Assembly: GCA_017465885.1 (NCBI GenBank)
Contig: JAFTVG010000025.1
Location: 1-51,111 of the forward strand
DNA length: 51,111 bases
From: Clostridia bacterium
Lineage (GTDB): Bacteria; Bacillota; Clostridia; Oscillospirales; CAG-272
Direction: 5' to 3'
The position numbers were made by a program, and so were the translations under genes. The notes beneath the pieces are model-generated. The model saw nothing but the letters and a program-made list of their open reading frames with translations. It was not told the DNA's origin and did no database searches. Positions 32,871-41,180 of this stretch are shown in pieces. Numbering within the stretch: position 1 is the first letter of the stretch; each line of letters starts with the position of its first letter.

Positions 32871-33770
32871 TTATCTTTTTCCGTTTGAGCGGATGAAATC
32901 GTTCACCGTGTTTTTCTCGGCGTTCATGCTTTCCTCGATCTGCATCTTGTATTTCAGACAGAGTCTTTGGCAGATCTCCAACTTTTTGCCCGTATAAAAG
33001 AAATCCGAGCGCTTGAGCTGAGCGGTCATCTCCTGATCGATGGTGGAAAGCAGGTCGGGGATCATCACGAAGCCTACGCACCGCAGAAGCTGTTGGTCCT
33101 TTGTTTTTCTGCTTTCGGTAAGATTGTAGAGATAATGATTCCAAAGCACCGAGGAAAAGAGGTGGTTGTATAGCGCCGCCGCTCTTAAAGCCTGCTCCAG
33201 ATAGGCGGGCGGCTTTTTGACCAGCCGGCATTCGAAGCAGTCAAAATAAAAAATGGCGCTGAGCACGTCGTCAACCTGATCTAAGCTCGTTATCCCATCA
33301 AAGGAGGGAAGAGCGGGACAGGTATTTTCAAAATAGAGCTGTGCCTCGGCGGAGGTTGGCTTGACGTGAAGACTTTTCAAAAATTCTATCGAAGCGGCGT
33401 AAAGCCGCTTGCCCTTTTCTATCGTTGCAAGATCGTCCGATCTTTGAAGATCAAGAGCGAGCAGACAGAGGTCTTTTAACCTTTGAGGCAAAGGAGTATT
33501 GTCAAGACCGAAAAAGACGGATAGTCTCCATAAGTGTATTTCCAACCGTTCAGGCAGAAAGTAGGAAAGACAGTCGGCTTTAACCGAGCAAAGAGCATCT
33601 TTTTCAAGCAGCGCCGTCAACGTGTTAAGGAAGGTAGAGCGGTCTTGCCGATAGAGGCGCACGAAGGGGGCGTAGTACTCCTCAGAGTTGAATTGGATGC
33701 AATAAGGGGAAAGAGGACCCGTATACTGACGCTCGATGTTGATGAGTTCATTGAGAATGTGTTCGTTCAT
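32871..33770 (-). CDS. Orphan helical protein, 299 residues
   Basis: The family is not recognised. The protein is soluble, mostly helical and Leu-rich (LKDLCLLALDLQRSDDLATI, LFSSVLWNHYLYNLTESRK), with no signal peptide, membrane helix or known catalytic motif. Several Cys (CPALPSFDG, CFECRL) are scattered. It lies downstream of tRNA-Thr on the same strand but is separated from it by a terminator. The start ATG at 33770 has only a weak AGGTGCAAT ribosome site. Length and codon composition argue for a real gene; the function is not inferable. Confidence 0.65.
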   Translation of the reverse strand: MNEHILNELINIERQYTGPLSPYCIQFNSEEYYAPFVRLYRQDRSTFLNTLTALLEKDALCSVKADCLSYFLPERLEIHLWRLSVFFGLDNTPLPQRLKDLCLLALDLQRSDDLATIEKGKRLYAASIEFLKSLHVKPTSAEAQLYFENTCPALPSFDGITSLDQVDDVLSAIFYFDCFECRLVKKPPAYLEQALRAAALYNHLFSSVLWNHYLYNLTESRKTKDQQLLRCVGFVMIPDLLSTIDQEMTAQLKRSDFFYTGKKLEICQRLCLKYKMQIEESMNAEKNTVNDFIRSNGKR

Positions 33771-33803
33771 ATTGCACCTGCCTGCTTAACGTTCAAAATA
33801 ATG

Positions 33804-33838
33804 AAAAACGGCAAGCCCCAGAGGAAACTTGCCGTTTT
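33804..33838 (-). terminator. Terminator of tRNA-Thr
   Basis: AAAAACGGCAAG pairs with CTTGCCGTTTTT around an 11-base loop, immediately 3' of the tRNA on the minus strand. Confidence 0.85.
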
Positions 33839-33913
33839 TGGAGCTGGTAAAAGGATTTGAACCTTCGACCTGTTGATTACGAATCAGCTGCACTACCACT
33901 GTGCTATACCAGC
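33839..33913 (-). tRNA. tRNA-Thr, anticodon CGT
   Basis: The minus strand folds as a tRNA: acceptor GCTGGTA/TACCAGC, D arm GCAC-AGTGGTA-GTGC, anticodon loop TTCGTAA, T arm AAGG-TTCAAAT-CCTT and an encoded CCA. Anticodon CGU reads ACG (Thr). The variable loop AGGTC is typical of tRNA-Thr. One C-A mismatch is present in the anticodon stem (positions 28-42). It has its own promoter and terminator. Confidence 0.93.
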
Positions 33914-33932
33914 GTACGAGCTAAAATTGCTC

Positions 33933-33961
33933 TTGCAAAAAGGAATAAAGTGTGCTATAAT
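33933..33961 (+). promoter_or_regulatory. Predicted promoter of rsmA/ksgA
   Basis: TTGCAA (33933-33938), a 17-base spacer and TATAAT (33956-33961). It faces the tRNA-Thr promoter head-on. Confidence 0.7.
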
Positions 33962-33971
33962 CACCGTTGGG

Positions 33972-34000
33972 ATTTTACCACAGAAATGCCCTTTTGTCAA
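33972..34000 (-). promoter_or_regulatory. Predicted promoter of tRNA-Thr
   Basis: On the minus strand, TTGACA (34000-33995), a 17-base spacer and TAAAAT (33977-33972). The tRNA 5' end is 58 bases downstream of the -10. Confidence 0.75.
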
Positions 34001-34043
34001 GGGGCTTTTGATAAAATATTTTGGCTCCCGGAGGGAGGAAGCT

Positions 34044-34949
34044 ATGGCAGAAATGAATCTGACCGATCTGTCGTGCCTGCGTGAGATCATGGCGCGGTTC
34101 GGGATCAGCACAAAAAAGAAGTACGGACAGAATTTTTTAATCAACAGAAGCGTTCCCATCCGTATCGCAGAGGAAGGATGTCTCGACGAAGAGGATGGCG
34201 TGCTGGAGATCGGACCCGGAATGGGGACGTTGACCAGAGCCCTTTGCGCAAGAGCAAAAAAGGTGGTCTGTCTTGAGATCGACGAGACGCTTATTCCCGT
34301 TCTTGAGTACACGCTCGCCGATTTTGACAACGTGACGGTTGTTTTGAAGGACGTTCTGAAGACCGATCTTGCGGCACTTTGCGCAGAGTATTTTGCAGAC
34401 TGCAAAAGCATCAGAGTGTGCGCAAATCTGCCGTATTACATCACCACTCCCGTGCTGATGTATCTTCTTGAAAGCGGTGTAAACTTCGCTTCTGTTACTG
34501 TCATGGTTCAAAAGGAGGTGGCTGATCGGATCACCGCCTCTGCGGGAAGCGGGGAATACGGTGCAATTACCGCGGCGGTTGCCTATTACGGTAAGGCAGA
34601 GAGGCTGTTTACCGTTTCTCCGGGCTCCTTTCTGCCTGCGCCCAAGGTGGAAAGTGCGGTGATGCGCATCGATATGCACGAGCAAAATCCTTATGAGGGA
34701 TGCGACAGAAGGCTGCTGTTTGATATGGTAAAGGCTGCCTTTGAGCAGAGAAGAAAGACACTGAACAATACCTTAAAGGGCTTGCTTTCGCCCGAGGAAC
34801 GGCTGTTGATGAAAAGCGTGCTTTGGGAGATGGGATTTCCGGAGGACGTCAGAGGCGAGAGGCTTGACATTTCCCACTATGCAAGGCTTGCCGAGGCGAT
34901 CGGAAACAGCAGGGCGAAAATGAAAAGCAGAGTAGCGGGCGATATGTAA
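34044..34949 (+). CDS. rsmA: 16S rRNA dimethyladenosine transferase (RsmA/KsgA)
   Basis: The 301-residue protein has KKKYGQNFL, the SAM-binding LEIGPGMGTLT, an acidic loop LEIDETL and the catalytic NLPYYITTP. It dimethylates two adjacent adenines in the 3' end hairpin of 16S rRNA during late small-subunit assembly. GGAGGGAGG lies a few bases before the ATG at 34044; the longer in-frame extension would start inside the tRNA and is rejected. The rnmV/ksgA neighbourhood common in Bacillota is not conserved here. Confidence 0.96.
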   Translation: MAEMNLTDLSCLREIMARFGISTKKKYGQNFLINRSVPIRIAEEGCLDEEDGVLEIGPGMGTLTRALCARAKKVVCLEIDETLIPVLEYTLADFDNVTVVLKDVLKTDLAALCAEYFADCKSIRVCANLPYYITTPVLMYLLESGVNFASVTVMVQKEVADRITASAGSGEYGAITAAVAYYGKAERLFTVSPGSFLPAPKVESAVMRIDMHEQNPYEGCDRRLLFDMVKAAFEQRRKTLNNTLKGLLSPEERLLMKSVLWEMGFPEDVRGERLDISHYARLAEAIGNSRAKMKSRVAGDM

Positions 34950-34987
34950 AAAATCCGTGAATAGACCCAAAAAGTGAAAAAAATCTA

Positions 34988-35016
34988 TTGCAAATAAAAT
35001 GGAATTGTGGTATAAT
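34988..35016 (+). promoter_or_regulatory. Predicted promoter of pckG
   Basis: TTGCAA (34988-34993), a 17-base spacer and TATAAT (35011-35016). Confidence 0.75.
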
Positions 35017-35072
35017 TAAACCGATAGGGTAAAACCGCAAAAATCAAAATTAACGAAATGAGGTACACTGAA

Positions 35073-36869
35073 ATGTCTTTGACTACCAACAAGTACGTTA
35101 ACTCTTGGATCGAAGAAATGGCTGCGATGACTCAGCCTGACAAGATCGTATGGATCGACGGCACCGAAGAGCAGGCAGAGGCTCTGCGCGCAGAGGCTTG
35201 CTCCACCGGCGAGATGATCAAGCTCAATGAAGAGCTCCTTCCCAACTGCTATCTGCACAGAACCGCAGTAAACGACGTTGCCCGCGTTGAGGGCAGAACC
35301 TACATCTGCACCCCCACCAAGGAAGAGGCAGGTAACATCAACAACTGGATGGATCCCGCTGAAATGTACGCAAAGCTCAACAAGCTGTACACCGGTTCCA
35401 TGAAGGGCCGTACCATGTACGTTATCCCTTACTCCATGGGCGTTGTTGGCTCCGACTTTGCTAAGTACGGTATCGAGCTGACCGACTCCATCTACGTCGT
35501 TCTGAACATGCTGATCATGACCCGCGTTGGTACCAACGTTCTGGAGGCTCTCGGTGACAGCCCCGACTACATCAAGGGTCTGCACGCTCGCGCTGATATC
35601 GACGAAGAGAACAGATACATCACTCACTTCCCTCAGGACAACACCATTATGTCCGTAAACTCCGGTTACGGCGGAAACGTTCTGCTGGGCAAGAAGTGCT
35701 TCGCTCTGCGTATTGCTTCCTATCTGGGCCGCAAGGAAGGCTGGATGGCTGAGCATATGCTGATCCTGGGTGTTGAATACCCCAACGGCGAGATCAAGTA
35801 CGTTACCGCTGCATTCCCCTCCGCATGCGGTAAGACCAACCTCGCTATGCTGATCCCTCCCTCCATCTACAGAGAGAAGGGCTACAAGGTATGGTGCGTG
35901 GGCGACGATATCGCTTGGCTGCGCGTCAACAAGGAAGATGGCAAGCTGTACGCTGTAAACCCTGAGAACGGTTTCTTCGGCGTGGCTCCCGGTACCAACG
36001 AGAAGTCCAACCCCAACGCTCTGCACACTTGCCTGCGCGACACCATCTTCACCAACGTTGTACACAACACCGCAAACAACACCGTTTGGTGGGAAGGCCT
36101 TGACAACAATCCTCCTACTCCCGGTAATGCAATCGACTGGAAGGGCAATCCTTGGGACTGCACCAAGTACGACAAGAAGGACAAGTCCACCTGCGGCGCA
36201 CATCCCAACTCCCGTTTCACCGCTCTGGCTAAGAACTGCCCCTGCATTTCTTCCGAGTTTAACAGCCTGAAGGGCGTTCCCGTATCTGCTATCATCTTCG
36301 GCGGACGTCGTGCAAAGACCGCTCCTCTGGTATACCAGTCCTTCGGCTGGCAGCACGGTTCCTTCGTTGGTTCCATCATGGCTTCCGAGACCACCGCAGC
36401 AGCTGCAGGTGCAGTAGGCGTGGTTCGTCGCGATCCTATGGCTATGAGACCCTTCGTTGGTTACAACATGGGCGACTACTGGAAGCACTGGGTAGAGATG
36501 GGCAAGGTTATCCCCAACGCTCCTAAGATCTTCCACGTAAACTGGTTCAGAACCGATGACAACGGCAACTTCATTTGGCCGGGCTTTGGCGACAACATGA
36601 GAGTTCTGCTGTGGATCCTCGACCGTTGCGAAGGTAAGGTTGACGCAGTTGAGACCGCTATCGGTTACGTTCCCAAGGCAGAGGACATCTGCATTGAAGG
36701 ACTTGAGGGCATTACTCTTGATACCATCAAGGGTCTGCTGTCCGTTGATAAGGAGTCCTGGCTGGCTGATGTTGAGAACATCAAGGAATTCTATGCTCAG
36801 GTTGGCGACCATGTTCCCGCAGAAATGTACGAGGAACTGGCAGCTCTGGAAGCAAGACTTACCAAGTAA
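35073..36869 (+). CDS. pckG: Phosphoenolpyruvate carboxykinase (GTP)
   Basis: The 598-residue protein is the GTP-dependent type. It has the P-loop FPSACGKTNLAML, the metal/OAA region VGDDIAWLRVNKEDGKLYAV, FFGVAPGTNEKSNPNAL, FGGRRAKTAPLVYQSFGWQHG, and the guanine pocket around IFHVNWFRTDDNGNFIWPGFG. The reaction is oxaloacetate + GTP to PEP + GDP + CO2. In gut anaerobes it often runs in the CO2-fixing direction to make oxaloacetate and GTP for succinate or amino-acid synthesis; direction here is inference. Very strong preferred-codon bias suggests an abundant protein. ATGAGG precedes the ATG at 35073. Confidence 0.97.
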   Translation: MSLTTNKYVNSWIEEMAAMTQPDKIVWIDGTEEQAEALRAEACSTGEMIKLNEELLPNCYLHRTAVNDVARVEGRTYICTPTKEEAGNINNWMDPAEMYAKLNKLYTGSMKGRTMYVIPYSMGVVGSDFAKYGIELTDSIYVVLNMLIMTRVGTNVLEALGDSPDYIKGLHARADIDEENRYITHFPQDNTIMSVNSGYGGNVLLGKKCFALRIASYLGRKEGWMAEHMLILGVEYPNGEIKYVTAAFPSACGKTNLAMLIPPSIYREKGYKVWCVGDDIAWLRVNKEDGKLYAVNPENGFFGVAPGTNEKSNPNALHTCLRDTIFTNVVHNTANNTVWWEGLDNNPPTPGNAIDWKGNPWDCTKYDKKDKSTCGAHPNSRFTALAKNCPCISSEFNSLKGVPVSAIIFGGRRAKTAPLVYQSFGWQHGSFVGSIMASETTAAAAGAVGVVRRDPMAMRPFVGYNMGDYWKHWVEMGKVIPNAPKIFHVNWFRTDDNGNFIWPGFGDNMRVLLWILDRCEGKVDAVETAIGYVPKAEDICIEGLEGITLDTIKGLLSVDKESWLADVENIKEFYAQVGDHVPAEMYEELAALEARLTK

Positions 36870-36883
36870 TCAAATGCCAAATA

Positions 36884-36915
36884 AAAAGAGTGTCGCTTCG
36901 GCGGCACTCTTTTCA
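36884..36915 (+). terminator. Intrinsic terminator of pckG
   Basis: The AAAAGAGTGTCGC-TTCG-GCGGCACTCTTTT hairpin has a stable TTCG loop. Confidence 0.85.
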
Positions 36916-36923
36916 GTATCCGT

Positions 36924-36960
36924 AAAAAAAGCGTTTCGTACAAAATGACGAAACGCTTTT
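36924..36960 (-). terminator. Terminator of the nuclease-helicase/YgjP/VanX operon
   Basis: AAAAGCGTTTCGT pairs with ACGAAACGCTTTT. On the minus strand the hairpin is followed by a seven-base T-run. It follows the end of the frameshifted VanX gene at 36964. Confidence 0.85.
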
Positions 36961-36963
36961 CGT

Positions 36964-37813
36964 TTACTCATTGACTACGGGATAGTCGGTAAGATCGGTA
37001 AAATGCCACCACTCTTTGGAGTAGCCTCTAAAGCCATGCCGGTAAAGGGTTTGCTCAAGAAGAAGGGCGTTGGAGCGTTGCTCTTCGGGCAGATCGGAGT
37101 TAGTCTCTGTCGGCGGCAGAGGAAAACTCGTCAAAGGCACTGGGCATCAAGAGCTCGTTTCCCTCCTTGTCAACAAGCGTGATGTCAACGGTATTGCCTC
37201 TGCTGTGGGAGGAGAATCCCACGTTGGGATCAGATACGAAGGTGGGGTCGGGACAGATCTCCCAAAGCTTGAATTGAGCCCAGACGGGACGGTAGGCATC
37301 CCAGATCTTGAAGTATACGCCTTTTTCTTCAAGCTCCATTGCCGCGGACATCAGCTTTTTCACTGTGCCGTAACGCAGATAGCAATCAAGATCCTCATAG
37401 ATGACTTTGCCCGTGAAATTGTTTTCGGTCGCGTAGCGCAGATCGATCATAGTTGTGGGTAAGTAGTCCTTCACAAGCACCAGATCGCTCTCCTCGGGCT
37501 CTTTTGTCGGAAGAGAAGGGGAAGGAGCGGGCGAGGGGGAAGGCTCGAGCGAAGGCGATACGAAGGGCGTGGGAGAAGGCGTGGGCTTGACGGAGGAGGG
37601 GGGCGCACTTGGGGAAGATCCGGGGGAGGGGGAGAGGAGCGGAGAAGAGAAGGAAGGCGAAGTCGAGCCTTCAAAAGACAGATGAAGAGAGAGGCTCGGT
37701 TCTTTAAGAGAATCAGTACTTGAGTCTTGCGTTTTCGTGAGGGTGCAGGATAGAGTTGCAAAAAGAAGAGGGAGAAGCATCAGGATCATCATCAGTGTTT
37801 GCGGGTGTTTCAT
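36964..37813 (-). pseudogene. VanX/DdpX-like D-Ala-D-Ala dipeptidase lipoprotein, frameshifted
   Basis: The gene starts at 37813 with a lipoprotein signal peptide (lipobox LFATLSC), GGAGG upstream and a long Ser/Pro linker. A VanX-type domain follows (LVLVKDYLPTTMIDLRYATENNF, VYFKIWDAYRP) with two zinc ligands in FSSHSRGNTVDITL. The frame then hits TAA at 37102-37100, right after FDEFSSAADRD. Reading one base over from ~37104 continues smoothly as TNSDLPEEQRSNALLLEQ and ends at 36964 with HGFRGYSKEWWHFTD. That tail holds the catalytic Glu and third zinc His (EWWHF). The coding sequence therefore needs a +1 shift, either a real lesion, a sequencing error or recoding. An intact protein would cleave D-Ala-D-Ala and sit on the outer membrane face. 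Confidence 0.85.
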
Positions 37814-37822
37814 AGTGCCTCC

Positions 37823-38332
37823 TTACTGTTTTAATAGTGCTTCCCGCTCTTTATAGTCGGGAAGATAGCGGGCAACAAGGGCATAAAAGCGCTTGTCGTG
37901 TCCCCTGCATTTCAGATGCGCCAGCTCATGCACCACTACGTAGTCAATCGCACGCTCGGGATATAGCATCAAAAAACAGGAGAAGTTCAACGATCCTGTG
38001 GAGGAACAGCTTCCAAAGCGCCCACGCGCACTGCCTATGCGCACGCTTTTGGGGGACAGGCCCATGACCAACGCATATTTTGCCACCTTTGGAGGGATCA
38101 CTTCGGCGGCGGTCCTCTTTAAACGGCGGATCTCCTCTTCGCTTTGCGGAAAGACCGTGGTGTTATTCACCCGTTTCTTTGCCTTTTCGATCCACTGAGC
38201 ACGGCTTGCAACGAAGCGTTCTATGGATGCTTTTGGATAGCCGAGCGGAGCGCGGACAATCACCGACCCGTCAAGCTTCACCTGGATTGCAAGGGTCTTT
38301 CTTTTTGAAAAAATCAACTGATAGTTTTCCAT
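37823..38332 (-). CDS. YgjP/DUF45-type zinc metallopeptidase
   Basis: The 169-residue protein matches the YgjP/DUF45 (M48-like) group. N-terminal strands read IFSKRKTLAIQVKLDGSVIV and the catalytic motif is VVHELAHLKCRGHDKRFY, with two zinc His, the catalytic Glu and a downstream third ligand. GRFGSCSSTGSLNFSC is the usual conserved segment before it. The specific substrate is unknown; relatives are often found beside restriction or repair genes. The ATG begins two bases after the stop of the nuclease-helicase gene and the VanX-like gene starts nine bases after its own stop, so all three are one operon. Confidence 0.88.
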   Translation of the reverse strand: MENYQLIFSKRKTLAIQVKLDGSVIVRAPLGYPKASIERFVASRAQWIEKAKKRVNNTTVFPQSEEEIRRLKRTAAEVIPPKVAKYALVMGLSPKSVRIGSARGRFGSCSSTGSLNFSCFLMLYPERAIDYVVVHELAHLKCRGHDKRFYALVARYLPDYKEREALLKQ

Positions 38333-38334
38333 TT

Positions 38335-39774
38335 TTACTCGAATAAAGATAAAAGCTCTTTATATAGCTTCAGGTCTGTTACGACAAACACCATCTGCTC
38401 CCGTACCTTCAGCACTGCCTTTTTCAGTCGGTTTTGCAGGACGGAGCGTTCGGCTCCTTTTTTTGTCGTCAACAGACGGCCTGCGTTGCTGTAGAAATAA
38501 CCGTCATCAAGGATCACGATCCCTTTATCCCATTCCGAAAATGCGGGTGGATGTTGCAGATCCGCACGACTGACACGGCAGTCAAAGATACCGTATTTTT
38601 CGTTCGCGTAGTAATCCGCACACCGATCCGCTTCCTTCTCGGGCAGGTAGAGAAGCCTTACGTGATCTGCATCCACCGCACGCGTTGCCTTTCTCTTGTC
38701 AAAAAGAATGGCGGCGAAATACAGAATATCGGTATTCGTGCGGATGGTATTGGTCAGATTGATGCCTGAAACCCATTTTTCGTTTTTTAAAAGGTGGTCC
38801 GGATCAACGTATTGATCGCCGAGAGCAATGCGTCCGTCGGGATCGTAAGCCAAGGCTACAGTTTTTCCTTGCTTTTGTAAGCATAAAAGTCTCTCAAAAA
38901 GGATTTTGCCAATGAGAGAGCACTCGTCAACGAAGATACAGTCGTATGCCTCAAGCTCGTCTGTTTTCAAGTCTTGTGCGGTACGAATAGTAAAGCCGGG
39001 AATTGCGTTATTTAAGGCATCGTGCCCTTCTTTCAGCGTACCCGGATAGAGGAAAAGGCATTTGTTTCCTTTTTGAGCCGCTGTTTTACAAAGATCGTAT
39101 AAAAGCAGGGTTTTTCCCGTGCCGACACTTCCTCTGATGGCAAACAGAAGTGAGCCACGCTCCATAGCCGAAAGAAATCTGCTCTTTGCCTGTTGCTGGT
39201 GGAGGGTCAAAAAGTAGTTGCCGGAGATAAATCGTTCGGGATCTGCAACGGGGGAGATCAGGTATTGGCACGCCTTGAACAGCGGAGCGATATGCTTGAT
39301 GTAGCTGCCTGCGTGAAGGGCGAGGGCAAGCGCGACCTCGTGCTTTGAGGTGGAGATCAACTCATTTTGATCGTTTAATGTATAGTATTTTCCGGTTTTT
39401 AAAACGTAGGTGCAGGCGTAGACCGGTTTTGAAAGATGGGAGAGATAGTATTTGTTTTTTCGTAGCTGATCCTCAATATTCTGTTTGCCCACAAAGGAGC
39501 TTTTCAGCTCGATATTCAGTACCCCGTGCTCGGTGATCTTCAAAAGATCGAACTCCTTGCCGATGTGAGGAATGGTGTATGAAAAAATAAAACCGTCAAA
39601 GAATTCAGGGGAAGGACAAAGAGGAAAGAGATCGTTTACCAGTCCCTCAACACACCGTCTTTCGTGATTTTTGATGACCAACTCCTGACTTCTTTTCGAC
39701 CATATCTGCTCGGTTCTGCCAAAGAGCAGATCGTCCTTCAGTCTGCTTAAAAAATACAAATTATAGCATTCCAT
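38335..39774 (-). CDS. PD-(D/E)XK-like nuclease fused to DUF2075-type helicase
   Basis: The 479-residue protein has two parts. The N-terminus (~40-115) resembles NERD/PD-(D/E)XK nucleases: GKEFDLLKI (E74, D76), then NIELKSSF with E89-x-K91, and a Gln/Lys helix (DQLRKNKYYL). From ~210 on it is a superfamily 1-like ATPase of the DUF2075 group: Walker A GSVGTGKT (215-222), Walker B FVDECS (D283-E284), and a motif III-like VALAYDPDGRIALGDQYVD, where Asp precedes Gln. Such NERD-helicase fusions are thought to act in DNA repair or defence against foreign DNA. The ATG at 39774 has AGGAG eight bases upstream and is preferred over the TTG two codons earlier. No methylase or other defence gene is adjacent. 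Confidence 0.8.
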   Translation of the reverse strand: MECYNLYFLSRLKDDLLFGRTEQIWSKRSQELVIKNHERRCVEGLVNDLFPLCPSPEFFDGFIFSYTIPHIGKEFDLLKITEHGVLNIELKSSFVGKQNIEDQLRKNKYYLSHLSKPVYACTYVLKTGKYYTLNDQNELISTSKHEVALALALHAGSYIKHIAPLFKACQYLISPVADPERFISGNYFLTLHQQQAKSRFLSAMERGSLLFAIRGSVGTGKTLLLYDLCKTAAQKGNKCLFLYPGTLKEGHDALNNAIPGFTIRTAQDLKTDELEAYDCIFVDECSLIGKILFERLLCLQKQGKTVALAYDPDGRIALGDQYVDPDHLLKNEKWVSGINLTNTIRTNTDILYFAAILFDKRKATRAVDADHVRLLYLPEKEADRCADYYANEKYGIFDCRVSRADLQHPPAFSEWDKGIVILDDGYFYSNAGRLLTTKKGAERSVLQNRLKKAVLKVREQMVFVVTDLKLYKELLSLFE

Positions 39775-39794
39775 ACCCAAATCTCCTTTTTAAC

Positions 39795-39823
39795 AGTATA
39801 GCACAGTTTTTCTTCGTTGTAAA
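39795..39823 (-). promoter_or_regulatory. Predicted promoter of the nuclease-helicase operon
   Basis: On the minus strand, TTTACA (39823-39818), a 17-base spacer and TATACT (39800-39795). Confidence 0.7.
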
Positions 39824-39827
39824 TAGA

Positions 39828-39854
39828 AAAGACGGTGCAAATTGCACCGTCTTT
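39828..39854 (-). terminator. Terminator of the DUF5685-HlyC/CorC operon
   Basis: AAAGACGGTGCAA pairs with TTGCACCGTCTTT. On the minus strand it is followed by TTTTCTATTT. Confidence 0.85.
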
Positions 39855-39860
39855 ATTGCA

Positions 39861-41126
39861 TTACTCTTCTTTCTCTGTCTCTATGGGAAGGATTTCCACG
39901 TGAAGCCGCTCAATACGGGAGTTCTCAGTCTTGAGGACGGTAAAGATCAGATTTTTGTAGCTGATCTTTTCATTTTCAGTGGGAATGGACTCGTTTTCCT
40001 TCATCACAAGACCCGCAACGGTGTTTGGCAGATCCTCATCGTCATCTGCCTCCACGTCAAGCAAACCCAGAAGCTTTTGCGTGGAGAGAGCGCCGCTGAT
40101 CTCGTAGTGGGTATCGTCGATAGATATAATCTCTTCGGTTACCTCGTCGTGCTCGTCCCAGATCTCGCCTACCAGCTCCTCGATGATGTCTTCAAGGGTA
40201 ACGATACCCTGTGTTCCGCCATATTCGTCGATGACGATCGCCATATGGGATTTGCAACGCTGTAAAAGCTTCATCAGATCAGAGATCTTCATAAAGGGTG
40301 TGACCATCTTTGCGGGAGCAATAATGGTCTTGACCTTGCGGTGATGAAGCATCACGTGCTCATAAAAGTCTTTTTGATTGATCACACCAAGGACGTTGTC
40401 AATGGTGTCTTTATATACGGGCAGTCTTGAAAAACCGCTCTTTCTGAAGGCGTTATGGATATCCTCAACACTGTCGTTCACATCCACCGCTACCACATCT
40501 ACACGAGGGGTCAGCACGTCGTGTACGTCGAGGTCGTTAAATTCAATGGCTGAACGAATGATCTTACTTTCTTCCTCGTCAATGCCTCCCACCGTTTCTG
40601 CCTCGTCCACGATGGTCAGTAGATCGTCTTCTGTAACGGTCGTTTCGTTCTTTACCTTGAAGACCTTTAACAGCATTTTGGTCCAACCGTTAAAGATGAA
40701 GTTCACAGGGGTCAGAAGGGCAAAGAGCAGGTTCATAAAGGGGGCAGAGAAGAGTGCAAACTTTTCGGGCGATTCTTTAGCCAGGGTCTTGGGAGAGACC
40801 TCACCGAAGATCAAGACGGCAATGGTGATCACCGCAGTTGAGGTAAAGGTCGCCAGCGATTCGTTGCCCTGAATCAGGTCGAGAAAGAATATTGTGGCAA
40901 TGGAGGACAGAGAGATGTTAACGATGTTGTTACCCACCAAAATGGTGGTGATCAGTTTTCCGTAATTTTCGGTCAGCTTCAGTGCGATCTTGGCATTTTT
41001 ATTCTTCTCCTGCGCCATAGTTTTGACCTTGGTGCGGTTCATAGTGGAAAATGCCGTTTCAGATGCAGAGAAATAGCCGGAAAGTGCAAGAAGTCCTGCC
41101 ATTGCCAATAGTAAGGGTATGTCCAT
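39861..41126 (-). CDS. HlyC/CorC (CNNM) family transporter with CBS domains
   Basis: The 421-residue protein has an N-terminal DUF21/CNNM membrane domain (MAGLLALSGYFSASETAFSTM, then ILVGNNIVNISLSSIATIFF; ~residues 1-190). Two CBS domains follow (VLTPRVDVVAVDVNDSVEDI, FSRLPVYKDTIDNVLGVINQ, MAIVIDEYGGTQGIVTLEDI), then a C-terminal CorC_HlyC domain. These are membrane proteins linked to Mg2+ or Co2+ transport and older hemolysin annotations. It is the last gene of a minus-strand cluster. AAAGGA lies before the ATG. Confidence 0.93.
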   Translation of the reverse strand: MDIPLLLAMAGLLALSGYFSASETAFSTMNRTKVKTMAQEKNKNAKIALKLTENYGKLITTILVGNNIVNISLSSIATIFFLDLIQGNESLATFTSTAVITIAVLIFGEVSPKTLAKESPEKFALFSAPFMNLLFALLTPVNFIFNGWTKMLLKVFKVKNETTVTEDDLLTIVDEAETVGGIDEEESKIIRSAIEFNDLDVHDVLTPRVDVVAVDVNDSVEDIHNAFRKSGFSRLPVYKDTIDNVLGVINQKDFYEHVMLHHRKVKTIIAPAKMVTPFMKISDLMKLLQRCKSHMAIVIDEYGGTQGIVTLEDIIEELVGEIWDEHDEVTEEIISIDDTHYEISGALSTQKLLGLLDVEADDDEDLPNTVAGLVMKENESIPTENEKISYKNLIFTVLKTENSRIERLHVEILPIETEKEE

Positions 41127-41180
41127 AATGATTGAAAAGTCCTTTCGTTTTAAAAAAATATATTCTACAAGTAGATTGGC

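Noticed and set aside
35016..36812. A ~600-codon open frame antisense to pckG.
   Set aside because: The plus strand encodes an unmistakable GTP-PEPCK. The antisense frame arises from its strong codon bias and its product has no recognisable motif.
37090..37110. Programmed +1 frameshifting in the VanX-like gene as the preferred explanation.
   Set aside because: The site has a stop codon at the shift, but there is no upstream Shine-Dalgarno-like stimulator or slippery codon like that in prfB. A mutation or sequencing error is simpler.
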